In this document: in pieces, positions 52,693 to 63,110 of the stretch | How the letters are laid out: each line of letters opens with the position of its first letter | Numbering within the stretch: position 1 is the stretch's first letter | Origin: Gammaproteobacteria bacterium | GTDB lineage: Bacteria; Pseudomonadota; Gammaproteobacteria; Acidiferrobacterales; Sulfurifustaceae | Reading direction: 5' to 3' | Assembly: GCA_016199745.1 (NCBI GenBank) | Contig: JACQFZ010000071.1 | Span: 62,001-126,000, forward strand | DNA: 64,000 nucleotides | Translations under genes and position numbers: made by a program | Notes under the pieces: model-generated | What the model saw: the letters and a program-made list of their open reading frames with translations, nothing else | The model's database searches: none | Told to the model about the DNA's origin: nothing

Positions 52693-54138
52693 CCGTGCGC
52701 TAGTACGCTGGCGCAAACGCAGCAGCGCGTTGCGTGCATCGTTGTGGCCGGCTTCGGCGGCGCGCTGGTACCAGCCGGCCGCGGTGCGTACGTCGTTACG
52801 GCGCTCGTAAAAAGAACCGAGCGCGAATTGTGCATCCCGATGCCCCTGCTCGGCTGCGCGCTCCATCCAATCGCGCGCTTGCGTCTCGTCGCGGGTGCCA
52901 GCGGTACCGTCCCACAGCATGTGGGCTAAGCGGAATTGCGCGTTGGCGTCGCCGGCTTCGGCAGCGGCTTTGACCCGATCGAATTCCGGAAGTGGCGATC
53001 CGAACGACGGCTCGTTTAACGGGGGCATGCGTGGTGTATCGAATGACGGCGATGGCGCTTCTGCCGGCAGGGGCGGCGGCGGATTGACCGGCGCTGGTGG
53101 CGCTGGTCTGATGGCCGGCATCGATGGCGCAGTTGCGACCGGCATCGGCGGCATGACCGGTGCGTTCGATTTTTTATGCCAAATCCCGCCAATCACGATC
53201 GCCAGTAGCGTTAATGCCACCCAGCGCCAAGTGTTCGACGGTGCCGGCGTTACCGATGTCGTCGCCGTCGGGCGACGACTGCCAGCGGTAGTATGGGTGA
53301 GTGCAGCAGTGAGCACGTCGATCGAGGCGAAGCGTTGCTCGCGTTCTTTTTCCAGACAACGCAGCACTGCCGCCTCCAATGCCGGCGGAATGTCTGGGCG
53401 TACCGTGCGCAGCGGCGTCGGTCGCGATTGCACCTGCTTGATCGCTATCTCGATCGGTGTGGCGCCGGTGAATGCGCAACGCGCTGTCAAACACTCATAG
53501 AGCGTAAGGCCGAGCGCATAGATGTCAGTGCGTGCATCGACCGCCCGTCCTTGCGCCTGCTCGGGCGCCATGTAGGCCGGCGTACCAATTATGGTTTGCG
53601 TCGTCGACGTGTCAACCGAACGGGCGATGCCGAAGTCCATCAGCTTCACGACACCGGACTTGGCGATCATGACGTTTTCCGGTTTGAGATCGCGGTGGAC
53701 CACGCCCTGGGCATGCGCTTCGCGCAGACCGGCGCAAATTTGCAGCGCGATAGCGATCGCACGCGACGGCGCCAGCGGACCACTGCGATCGATCAGCGCG
53801 CGCAGCGTCTCGCCCTCGACGTACTCCATGGTGATGAACGCGAGCGCGTCGGTGCGGTTGAAATCGTAGATGCGACAAACATTCTTATGCGTGATGCGAC
53901 GTGCCAATCGCAACTCATTCTTGAAGCGCTCGCTCATGCCCGGATCGGCGGCCAGCTCCGGCTTCAATGTTTTGAGCGCAAGGATCTCGCCGGTCTCGCG
54001 GTCACGCGCGCGATAAACGCGGCCCATGCCGCCGGCGCCGATTTCACCGAGCAACTCATAGCGTCCCGCCAGCAGTGTGGGTTCGGTGCCGCTTTCTGGC
54101 GTTGATATCAGCGTCGGATTTACCGGAGGCTGGGTCAT
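52678..54138 (-). CDS. Ser/Thr protein kinase with C-terminal Sel1-like repeats
   Basis: 486 residues. A Hanks-type kinase domain runs over about 26-290: the glycine loop GEIGAGGMGRVY, Lys56, HRDLKPENV with catalytic Asp150, and DFG at 168-170. Further on, a membrane segment (WRWVALTLLAIVIGGIW) at about 305-325 is followed by a Pro-rich stretch and two or three Sel1/TPR-like repeats near the C-terminus (ANAQFRLAHMLWDGTAG, DAQFALGSFYERR). The topology puts the kinase in the cytoplasm and the repeats outside. No phosphatase or FHA partner is adjacent. Confidence 0.92.
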   Translation of the reverse strand: MTQPPVNPTLISTPESGTEPTLLAGRYELLGEIGAGGMGRVYRARDRETGEILALKTLKPELAADPGMSERFKNELRLARRITHKNVCRIYDFNRTDALAFITMEYVEGETLRALIDRSGPLAPSRAIAIALQICAGLREAHAQGVVHRDLKPENVMIAKSGVVKLMDFGIARSVDTSTTQTIIGTPAYMAPEQAQGRAVDARTDIYALGLTLYECLTARCAFTGATPIEIAIKQVQSRPTPLRTVRPDIPPALEAAVLRCLEKEREQRFASIDVLTAALTHTTAGSRRPTATTSVTPAPSNTWRWVALTLLAIVIGGIWHKKSNAPVMPPMPVATAPSMPAIRPAPPAPVNPPPPLPAEAPSPSFDTPRMPPLNEPSFGSPLPEFDRVKAAAEAGDANAQFRLAHMLWDGTAGTRDETQARDWMERAAEQGHRDAQFALGSFYERRNDVRTAAGWYQRAAEAGHNDARNALLRLRQRTSARQQSR

Positions 54139-54307
54139 ACCTCTAAGTATAAGAAACTTGTACTAGGTCGGTTGGGCGACACGCCGACGATGTCGCCTCA
54201 ACAACATGCAGTCCATCGCGAGCGGACGAGCTCCGAACACGAACCGTCTGCAGCAGCGATGGTCCGATTAATCGGTAATCCTTTATTCTAGGAAGAAACG
54301 TCACGCC

Positions 54308-55501
54308 ATGGCCATCCTCGTCTTTAACGCCGGCAGTTCGTCGCTCAAATTTCGCGCCTTCGCCGACGACGCCGAGCTGACGCTCCTGGTCGCCGGTGTC
54401 GTCGAATCGTTCGGTGCACAAGCCAAATGGACCTGGGAGATCCATGGACAAAAGCACCACGGGCACGCGCGCGCCCGACACCTCGGCGAGGCGACGCAGT
54501 GGTTACTGCATCGGTTGCGCGAGGAATCGGTTGGCGTAACGCCGATCGCAATCGGTCACCGCATTGTTCATGGCGGCGATATTTTTCGTGAACCGGTGCT
54601 CCTGACCGACGATGTCATCGTGCGCCTCGCGGCGCTCACATCGCTGGCGCCATTACACAACCCGCCGGCACTCGACGTCATCGACATCTGTCGGCGCGAG
54701 TTTGGTGAGGCGCTGCCGATGGTCGCCGTGTTCGACACGGCATTTCATACGACGCTACCAGCGGCCGCCCGTTGCTACGCGTTACCGCACGCGTGGACCG
54801 AACCGCACGCCATTAAACGCTACGGCTTTCATGGTATCGCTCACCGTTACATGTATGAGCGCTACTTGGCACTGCGTCACAACACGATCGCCGAGCCGCG
54901 CGTTATTACCTTTCAACTCGGCAATGGCTGCTCGGCGGCGGCGATATGCAACGGCCGCTCGATCGATACCAGCATGGGCTACACGCCGCTCGAAGGACTC
55001 ATCATGTCCAACCGCTGCGGCGATGTTGACCCCGGCGCGCTGCTGTCGCTCGTTGCCGCCGGTATGGACGCGGCAACGTTGAGCGACGGTCTTTATCGCT
55101 CATCCGGTTTGCAAGCGCTGTCGCGCGCCAGCGGCGACATGCGCACGTTGCTCAAGCTCGAATCCGAAGGGCACGTCGGCGCGATCCGCGCGATCGACGC
55201 GTTCTGTCATCGCGTGCGCAAGTATCTGGGGGCATATCTCGCGGTATTGGGCGGTGCGGAAGCAGTCTTATTCGGTGGCGGCATCGGCGAGCATGCACCG
55301 TCGATTCGGTCGCGCATCTGTGCCGACATGCAGTGGTGTGGATTACGTCTGGATACGAACGTGAATGCAACGGCACCCACCGAACAACCGCTAACAACGA
55401 GCGAATCGACGATTGCGGTGTATGTCATCCCAGTGAACGAGGAACTTCTAATCGCCCACGACGCGCGCACGTTACTGCAGCGCGGGTCAGGGGCGAGATG
55501 A
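54308..55501 (+). CDS. ackA: acetate kinase
   Basis: Acetyl phosphate plus ADP to acetate plus ATP. 397 residues with NAGSSSLKF, AIGHRIVHGG, PLHNPPALDVI, VAVFDTAFHTTLP, YGFHGIAHRYM, FQLGNGCSAAA and DTSMGYTPLEG. No pta is beside it. Confidence 0.94.
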   Translation: MAILVFNAGSSSLKFRAFADDAELTLLVAGVVESFGAQAKWTWEIHGQKHHGHARARHLGEATQWLLHRLREESVGVTPIAIGHRIVHGGDIFREPVLLTDDVIVRLAALTSLAPLHNPPALDVIDICRREFGEALPMVAVFDTAFHTTLPAAARCYALPHAWTEPHAIKRYGFHGIAHRYMYERYLALRHNTIAEPRVITFQLGNGCSAAAICNGRSIDTSMGYTPLEGLIMSNRCGDVDPGALLSLVAAGMDAATLSDGLYRSSGLQALSRASGDMRTLLKLESEGHVGAIRAIDAFCHRVRKYLGAYLAVLGGAEAVLFGGGIGEHAPSIRSRICADMQWCGLRLDTNVNATAPTEQPLTTSESTIAVYVIPVNEELLIAHDARTLLQRGSGAR

Positions 55502-55506
55502 TTTTA

Positions 55507-56178
55507 TTATGGCTGGGCGGCGGGCGACTTTAGGCGCCCTTGGAGGTTATGCATAAAATCCTCCAATCCCTTACTGATCACCTTTTCCCAGCTCGGAAAC
55601 GTTACATCGGTCGCATGACCGACAATTTCCACGCCGCTCTGCAGCCCACTGAGCGGTGCTCTTATGTTGACTGTCGCTTTGAATTCATAGGTCGTAAGAA
55701 AAGTATCCAAGGGGAACCACGCCCAAAATTGAACGATGTCGGCGTAAACGGGGATCGCACCGGCATTCGATTCGCCCTTCATGACTACTCGATAACCCGC
55801 CTCCCTAAACGATTTCGCGATCGCCTCCTCCACAAGGTTCTCTACCGTACGCCCCTGTGGTAGCACGACGTCGCCCATCGCCTTACCGTAGTTATTACGT
55901 TTGCGGGCGATGGCGCGCGAGGTAATGGCTTTGTTTTGAATTTTTCCGTCCTTTAATGACGGCGTGGCAGGGTCAGTCGGTTTTAGCTCAAACGTTCGAT
56001 GATCCGTAACCCGGACAATTTGCACAGCCCTTCCGGTTTGACTGTTGGTCGACGGTGAGATGCGCAAATCGAGCGTCTCTCGGCCCGATATGCACCCACT
56101 CAAAAAAACCGCCAGCACGACGATCGCGTTATGAAGAGAAAGGATCGGGCCTCGCGCCCGGCAATAAGTGATTGACAT
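55507..56178 (-). CDS. lipoprotein, YajG-like
   Basis: 223 residues. A hydrophobic N-terminus ends in the lipobox VFLSGC, so lipidation is likely. The mature part has VQIVRVTDHRTFELKPTDP, LPQGRTVENLVEEAIAKSF and AGYRVVMKGES. This resembles the YajG family of outer-membrane lipoproteins, but the similarity is judged by eye and the role is unknown. It converges on ackA with a 5-base gap. Confidence 0.7.
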   Translation of the reverse strand: MSITYCRARGPILSLHNAIVVLAVFLSGCISGRETLDLRISPSTNSQTGRAVQIVRVTDHRTFELKPTDPATPSLKDGKIQNKAITSRAIARKRNNYGKAMGDVVLPQGRTVENLVEEAIAKSFREAGYRVVMKGESNAGAIPVYADIVQFWAWFPLDTFLTTYEFKATVNIRAPLSGLQSGVEIVGHATDVTFPSWEKVISKGLEDFMHNLQGRLKSPAAQP

Positions 56179-56378
56179 GATTGTCGTTCCTGGTAGGTCG
56201 CGTTAGGACACGGGCCTTCTAGAAAGTAGTAGCACAACCATAAAACAACGCTATTCAGCGGGGCATTGCAGCAGTGCCATTAGTGCGTGAACTGCCATAG
56301 AAGCGCAAGCCTTTCGAGGCGAGGCGCTTTTTGCCACAATCCACCCCGCTCCCCATTTAAACGATAAAAGGATTGTCC

Positions 56379-57311
56379 ATGACCGCTCTCATCTGCGGAT
56401 CGTTCGCGTACGACACCATCATGGTGTTTCGCGATCGCTTCAAGAATCACATCCTGCCCGACAAGATTCATATTCTGAATGTGTCGTTCCAAGTGCCGGA
56501 CATGCGCCGCGAGTTCGGCGGCTGCGCCGGCAACATTGCTTACAACTTGAAGCTGCTCGGCAGCGAGCCATTGCCGTTGGGTACGGTCGGCATCGACTTC
56601 CGGCCGTATGCCGAGTGGATGGATCAATGGCAGATCGATCGCCGTTATTTGCGCGAGGTCGATGGCAGCTATACAGCGCAAGCCTTCATCACCACCGATT
56701 TAGATGACAACCAGATCACCGCTTTCCACCCAGGCGCGATGAATCACTCGCACACCGTGCAAGTACCACGCGACAGCGGTGCGCGTATCGGCATCGTTGC
56801 GCCGGACGGCCGCGATGGCATGGTGCAGCACGCCACGCAGTTCGCCGAAGCGAATATCCCGTTTATCTTCGATCCGGGTCAGGGCATGCCGCTGTTTAAT
56901 GGCGCTGAACTGCTGCGCTTCATCGATCAGGCGACGTGGGTGACGCTAAACGACTACGAAGCGCAACTTATGCAAGAACGCACTGGCAAAACGCTGGCCG
57001 ACCTGGCCGACCGGGTCGAGGCGATTATCGTGACGCTCGGGGCACAAGGCTCGAAGATCTATAGCAAGGGCCGCGTCATCGACATTCCAGCGGCGAAGAC
57101 GCGCGACGCGCGCGATCCGACCGGTTGCGGCGATGCTTACCGCGCCGGCCTACTGTATGGACTGACCAACGAACTCGATTGGGAAACCACCGGACGTATC
57201 AGCTCGTTACTCGGCGCGATAAAAATCGCCCATGCCGGTACCCAAAATCATCGCTTCACGCGTGATGAATTTTTTAGTCAGTTCAAAAGTAATTTCGGTT
57301 ACACCCCTTAA
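56379..57311 (+). CDS. PfkB-family carbohydrate/nucleoside kinase
   Basis: 310 residues from the ATG preceded by AAAAGGA; a TTG six bases upstream is less likely. Ribokinase fold signatures: MRREFGGCAGNIAYNLKLLG and the C-terminal ARDPTGCGDAYRAGLLYGL with the catalytic Asp. Closest in pattern to adenosine-kinase-like members, but the sugar or nucleoside is not determinable. A terminator hairpin follows. Confidence 0.88.
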   Translation: MTALICGSFAYDTIMVFRDRFKNHILPDKIHILNVSFQVPDMRREFGGCAGNIAYNLKLLGSEPLPLGTVGIDFRPYAEWMDQWQIDRRYLREVDGSYTAQAFITTDLDDNQITAFHPGAMNHSHTVQVPRDSGARIGIVAPDGRDGMVQHATQFAEANIPFIFDPGQGMPLFNGAELLRFIDQATWVTLNDYEAQLMQERTGKTLADLADRVEAIIVTLGAQGSKIYSKGRVIDIPAAKTRDARDPTGCGDAYRAGLLYGLTNELDWETTGRISSLLGAIKIAHAGTQNHRFTRDEFFSQFKSNFGYTP

Positions 57312-57348
57312 GTCTTTTCGTCCGTACTCCCGCGATATCTAGCGGTCT

Positions 57349-57373
57349 ATGCCCGGCGGCACACGCCGGGCAT
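57349..57373 (+). terminator. hairpin after the PfkB gene
   Basis: ATGCCCGGCG and CGCCGGGCAT pair over 10 bp with loop GCACA, 38 bases after the stop codon. A short T4 tract follows at about 57380. Confidence 0.75.
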
Positions 57374-57421
57374 GCCGACTTTTACCCATATATAAAGGTG
57401 CGCAACTTATGTGACGGCTTC

Positions 57422-57475
57422 TTGACGACACAACATGTAGCGACTACTCTTCCCATCGAACTCTACATGTTGTGT
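57422..57475 (+). promoter_or_regulatory. two NrdR-like boxes and a promoter upstream of nrdJa
   Basis: ACACAACATGTAGCGA at 57428-57443 and ACTCTACATGTTGTGT at 57460-57475 each resemble the palindromic NrdR box (ACACwATATwTwGTGT-like). They are 32 bp apart centre to centre, the helical spacing usual for NrdR. A -35-like TTGACG (57422-57427) and a -10-like TACTCT (57445-57450, 17-bp gap) place box 1 between the promoter elements. The repressor gene nrdR is not in the window. No B12 riboswitch box was found. Confidence 0.7.
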
Positions 57476-57557
57476 TTTCCCACTTTATCACCCATTTTTT
57501 AACGACCCGACCTAGCAGCCGCGGTCTGAACCCAGCAAGGATTATGGAGGGGAGAGA

Positions 57558-59684
57558 ATGAACGCAGTTCCCTTACAGGCTGTCCCGGCAGTATCGACCG
57601 AGATTCCCTATCAACCCGCGTCTTACGACATTTGGGACAAAAAATATCGTCTCAAAGCCAAGAACGGGGAAGTCGTCGACCAAGATATGCAAGGCACCTA
57701 CACCCGCGTCGCCCGCGCATTAGCCGAAGTTGAAATAACCGAAGACAAACGCAGTTTGTGGTATGAGCGCTTTTTGTGGGCGCTGCAGAATGGCGCGATT
57801 CCAGCCGGCCGCGTAACGTCGAATGCCGGCGCGCAAGAACATAAGCCGGCCACCAGCACGATTAACTGTACCGTCTCCGGCACAGTGCCGGACTCAATGG
57901 ACGGCATTCTCGCCGCGGTGCATGAAGCGGGCTTGACCCTCAAGGCCGGCTGCGGCATCGGCTACGAATTCTCCACCTTGCGTCCCAAGGGGGCGTTTGT
58001 CAGCGGCGCCGGCGCCTATACCTCGGGCCCACTTTCCTTCATGGATATCTTCGACGCCATGTGCTTCACCGTTTCGTCGGCCGGCGGCCGCCGCGGTGCG
58101 CAGATGGGCACGTTCGATATCTCGCATCCCGACATCACCGACTTCATCCGCGCCAAGCGCGAGAACGCGCGGCTGCGCCAGTTCAATTTGTCTTGCCTCA
58201 TCACCGATGAATTCATGCAGGCGGTGAAGAGCGATGGTCCCTGGGAGTTAGCGTTTCCGGCGAGCCAATCGGAATACGACAACAAGGACACCAAGATCGT
58301 TTGGCGCTATTGGCCGGAGAACCACAGCTACATTACCGACGACATCGGTCGCATCGCCTGCCGGGTTTACAAAACCCTGCCGGCGCAGCGCTTGTGGGAC
58401 TTGATCATGGCGTCGACCTACGACTACGCCGAACCCGGATTCATCCTGATCGACCGCATCAACGAGATGAACAACAATTGGTTCTGCGAGAACATCCGCG
58501 CCACCAATCCCTGCGGTGAGCAACCGCTGCCACCGTACGGTTCGTGCTTGCTCGGATCGGTCAACCTGACGAAATTCGTCGAGGACGCATTCACCGATCG
58601 CGCCCACTTCAACTGGCAGAAGTATCGCGAGGTCATCGGCATATTCACCCGCATGCTCGACAACGTCGTCGAGATCAATGGCTTGCCGCTTGAGCGGCAA
58701 CGTTATGAAATCGAACACAAGCGCCGCCATGGCATGGGTTTCTTGGGCCTCGGTTCGACCCTCACTCTGCTCAAGATGAAATACGGCTCGACCGAATCGC
58801 TCGCCTTCACCGAACGAGTGGCGCGCGAGATGGCGGAAGTCGGTTGGGAAGTCGGCGTCGAGTTGGCGGAAGAAAAAGGGCCCGCGCCGATTATGGTTGA
58901 TGAATTCGAAGTCACCGAAGAGATGCTGGTGCGTCGCCCGGAGATGCGCACCGACGGTTACAAAGTCGGCGACAAGGTACCGGGTCGTATCCTACTCGGA
59001 CGTTACAGCCGCTACATGCAACAGTTCGATAAGTCGTTGACCGAACGCATCGCCGAGAAGGGTGCACGCTTCACACATCACACGTCGATCGCACCGACCG
59101 GCACCATCTCGTTGTCGCTCGGCAACAACGCCAGCAACGGCATCGAGCCATCGTTCGCGCACAAGTACTCGCGCAATGTTATTCGCGAAGGCAAGAAGAG
59201 CAAAGAGAAGGTCGATGTGTACTCGTACGAGCTGTTGGCCTATCGCACCTTGATCAACCCGGATGCCGACCCAGAGACACAAGATCCGCAAAACAAGCTG
59301 CCCGACTACTTCGTCGCCGCCGACGATATCTTGCCGCGGCAACACGTCGATATTCAGGCGGCCGCGCAAAAATGGGTGGATTCTTCGATCTCGAAAACCG
59401 CCAATGTACCGACGGACTTCCCGTTCGAAGACTTCAAAGACATTTACATGTACGCCTACGACAAAGGCCTCAAGGGTTGCACCACCTTCCGCTTCAACCC
59501 GGCGGCGTTCCAAGGCGTCCTGGTCAAGGAAAAGGATCTCGAGAACACGACCTATCGCTTCACACTGGCCGACGGCAAAGTCGTCGAAGTGAAAGGCAAC
59601 GAAGAAATCGAGTACGACGGTGAAATGCACACGGCCGCTAACCTCTATGACGCCCTCAAAGAAGGGTACTACGGCAGATTCTAA
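57558..59684 (+). CDS. nrdJa: class II (adenosylcobalamin-dependent) ribonucleotide reductase, large part
   Basis: 708 residues; reduces ribonucleotides using coenzyme B12 and works with or without oxygen. The active-site triad is in ATNPCGEQPLPPYGSC (Asn-x-Cys-x-Glu), the reductive Cys pair is in INCTVSGTV and KGCTTFRF, and GYEFSTLRPKG and APTGTISLSLGNNASNGIEP are conserved. GGAGG lies upstream of the ATG. The carboxy-terminal portion is encoded separately downstream, as in Pseudomonas nrdJa/nrdJb. Confidence 0.94.
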   Translation: MNAVPLQAVPAVSTEIPYQPASYDIWDKKYRLKAKNGEVVDQDMQGTYTRVARALAEVEITEDKRSLWYERFLWALQNGAIPAGRVTSNAGAQEHKPATSTINCTVSGTVPDSMDGILAAVHEAGLTLKAGCGIGYEFSTLRPKGAFVSGAGAYTSGPLSFMDIFDAMCFTVSSAGGRRGAQMGTFDISHPDITDFIRAKRENARLRQFNLSCLITDEFMQAVKSDGPWELAFPASQSEYDNKDTKIVWRYWPENHSYITDDIGRIACRVYKTLPAQRLWDLIMASTYDYAEPGFILIDRINEMNNNWFCENIRATNPCGEQPLPPYGSCLLGSVNLTKFVEDAFTDRAHFNWQKYREVIGIFTRMLDNVVEINGLPLERQRYEIEHKRRHGMGFLGLGSTLTLLKMKYGSTESLAFTERVAREMAEVGWEVGVELAEEKGPAPIMVDEFEVTEEMLVRRPEMRTDGYKVGDKVPGRILLGRYSRYMQQFDKSLTERIAEKGARFTHHTSIAPTGTISLSLGNNASNGIEPSFAHKYSRNVIREGKKSKEKVDVYSYELLAYRTLINPDADPETQDPQNKLPDYFVAADDILPRQHVDIQAAAQKWVDSSISKTANVPTDFPFEDFKDIYMYAYDKGLKGCTTFRFNPAAFQGVLVKEKDLENTTYRFTLADGKVVEVKGNEEIEYDGEMHTAANLYDALKEGYYGRF

Positions 59685-59701
59685 CTAACGCGTCTCACAT
59701 A

Positions 59702-59742
59702 CTTCCCCTCAGGGGGAGGATAAAGGGTGGGGGTGGGTTTTC
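59702..59742. repeat. partial dispersed repeat (CTCTCCC family), copy 4
   Basis: TTCCCCTCAGGGGGAGGA with AAAGGGTGGGGGTGGG between nrdJa and nrdJb, a single unit of the family seen near 6473. It lies just after the nrdJa stop and upstream of nrdJb. Confidence 0.6.
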
Positions 59743-59786
59743 TCGAACAAAGCGAAACTCGCCCTCGCCAAATTTTGGAGGCCACT

Positions 59787-60455
59787 ATGGCTATCAAGAT
59801 CAGCGAAAAGATTACCGGTTTCGATGTCGTCAAGAACGAGGAGCCGGCGCGTCCTGAGAGCAACGTCGTGCACATGCACGAGAAGCTCGAGCGTCCCGAC
59901 CTGCTCGAGGGCTCGACCTACAAGATCAAAACGCCGCTTACCGAGCATGCGCTCTATGTGACGATTAATGACATCATCCTCAACCTGGATACGCCGAACG
60001 AACGTCGCCGGCCGTTTGAGATCTTCATTAATTCCAAGAACATGGACCACTTTCAGTGGGTGGTAGCGCTAACGCGCGTCATCTCGGCAGTGTTTCGCAA
60101 AGGCGGTGATTGCACGTTCTTGGTCGAAGAGCTGCGCTCCGTGTTCGATCCGCGCGGCGGCTACTTCAAGAAGGGGCATTACACACCGTCGTTGGTCGCC
60201 GACCTCGGCGATGTCATCGAACGACATCTGAAGAAGATCGGTTTGATACCAACGGAAGAGATGGATGCGTCGCGCAAACAATTTCTCGCCGAGAAGCGCG
60301 CCGAAGTTTCGAATCGTAACGCTGCACCAAGCGCTGATAGCAACGGTGAGTTCCCCGCTGACGCTCAGTTGTGTGCCAAGTGTTCGGCAAAGGCAGTCAT
60401 CCGCTTAGATGGATGTGTCACCTGTCTCAACTGTGGTGACTCGAAGTGCGGATGA
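59787..60455 (+). CDS. nrdJb: NrdJb, C-terminal subunit of split class II ribonucleotide reductase
   Basis: 222 residues from the ATG preceded by GGAGG; the frame opens 20 codons upstream without a good site. A TSCPD-type domain (TPLTEHALYVTINDIIL, PFEIFINSKNMDHFQWVVALTRVISAVFRKGGD) precedes a Cys-rich tail (CAKCSAKAV, CVTCLNCGDSKCG). In Pseudomonas the NrdJb polypeptide is required for reductase activity, and the tail cysteines pass electrons. It is in the same transcript as nrdJa, 102 bases apart. Confidence 0.92.
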   Translation: MAIKISEKITGFDVVKNEEPARPESNVVHMHEKLERPDLLEGSTYKIKTPLTEHALYVTINDIILNLDTPNERRRPFEIFINSKNMDHFQWVVALTRVISAVFRKGGDCTFLVEELRSVFDPRGGYFKKGHYTPSLVADLGDVIERHLKKIGLIPTEEMDASRKQFLAEKRAEVSNRNAAPSADSNGEFPADAQLCAKCSAKAVIRLDGCVTCLNCGDSKCG

Positions 60456-60460
60456 GTTGT

Positions 60461-60504
60461 TCATCGCGCGTGATCGCATGATCACAACGCGTCACGCGCG
60501 ATGA
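60461..60504 (+). terminator. hairpin ending the nrdJ transcript
   Basis: TCATCGCGCGTGA and TCACGCGCGATGA pair perfectly over 13 bp with an 18-base loop directly after the nrdJb stop. TGTGTCGTTGTGTTTT follows, giving a partial T-tract. Confidence 0.72.
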
Positions 60505-60562
60505 TGTGTCGTTGTGTTTTCCAAAAAAGGTTTGCAATTTTGTATTTCTTGTTTTAATGTTC

Positions 60563-60950
60563 TTGACACATCAAGGAGATCTGCTAAAGAAAGGATGAGC
60601 TCGAGACATGGAACGTCGACCGCTGAATGAAGTTGAGCTGTGAAGCGAACGATTGCGATAGCGCGATCGCAGAAACAGCAAAAGCGGAACAGACAACAAG
60701 ACGAGGCTAACGCAGATTGTTGGATCGATTGCGAAGTAACACAACCGCGAGTCACCGCGCTCTGTCAGAAAAAGAAAAACAAAAGACAATTGAGCGCCGG
60801 GCAACCGTCGAACAATGGAACGGATTGCAACCGAAGTGGACTTACCGCGGTCTCGCTCTCTCACTTACCGAATCCCTGGAAGAGATGGTCATGAGCCGTC
60901 TCTTGTCTTGCGCCACGAGCAGTACCGCAGGGGCGTCGCCCCTGTTTTAA
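60563..60950 (+). ncRNA. unexplained transcription unit with promoter-like sequence and early hairpin
   Basis: TTGACA at 60563 and TAAAGA at 60585 (16-bp gap), preceded by an AT-rich stretch, form a promoter-like pair. A hairpin CAGGGG-CGTCG-CCCCTG at 60928-60944 followed by TTTT ends the stretch. Reading frames in between are short, start without ribosome-binding sites and resemble no family. It may be a leader for the lysine-rich micro-ORF, with an attenuator, or a separate small RNA. Confidence 0.35.
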
Positions 60951-60980
60951 CTCCCTTAAACCTAAACCAAGGAGCCCATC

Positions 60981-61031
60981 ATGGCCGCAAAGAAAAAGGC
61001 TAAGAAAAAAGCAGCAAAGAAGAAGAAGTAA
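60981..61031 (+). CDS. possible 16-residue lysine/alanine micro-ORF
   Basis: Encodes MAAKKKAKKKAAKKKK. A perfect AAGGAG (60969-60974) lies six bases before the ATG, and the stop is TAA. The peptide resembles histone-H1-like tails and the first residues of the proC product in this window (MAAKKKTKRR). It is preceded 32 bases upstream by a hairpin with T4 and followed by a strong terminator at 61153-61200. It could be a nucleic-acid-binding peptide or the leader or sensor of a regulatory RNA. I know no described homologue. Confidence 0.5.
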   Translation: MAAKKKAKKKAAKKKK

Positions 61032-61152
61032 CGCTAGAGGCGGGAGTCTTCTAGTAACTGCTAGAGAGGGTGTGCGGGAAACCGCCGCTGTCTCGGTAAG
61101 GTCGAAAGGCTGCAGTTATTTGGATGAATCGCCCGCCTCGCAGCAGAATGAG

Positions 61153-61200
61153 CCGGTAGCATCGCCCAACCCCAAATCGGTGCGATGCTACCGGTTTTTT
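61153..61200 (+). terminator. strong rho-independent terminator after the micro-ORF
   Basis: CCGGTAGCATCG at 61153-61164 pairs perfectly with CGATGCTACCGG at 61183-61194, followed directly by six T residues. It clearly ends a plus-strand transcript that can only come from the 60.5-61.1 kb interval. The 166 bases from 61201 to murU show nothing further. Confidence 0.9.
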
Positions 61201-61366
61201 ATCACCCTTAAACCTATCAACCCGCGCCACCCAAACCAGGCGGCGGAACCCGCTTCCTTATTTTGGCTGCATTCGCGACTAACGCCTAGCAAAAGTTTTC
61301 CCTTACGCATTAATAGCTTATGCGAACCTGCCTAAGAATCGGCCGTTATCGACCCCATACCTATTA

Positions 61367-63036
<1,670 letters not shown>

Positions 63037-63110
63037 TAGAATAAGTCTCGCGCGTTATGCCTTGATGGAGCGCGCATTGTATGCAAAGTTATCGGGACAT
63101 CATAAACCTC

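Noticed and set aside
57312-57557. Cobalamin riboswitch before the B12-dependent reductase
   Set aside because: No B12-box-like sequence is visible; the region instead holds a terminator and two NrdR-like boxes.
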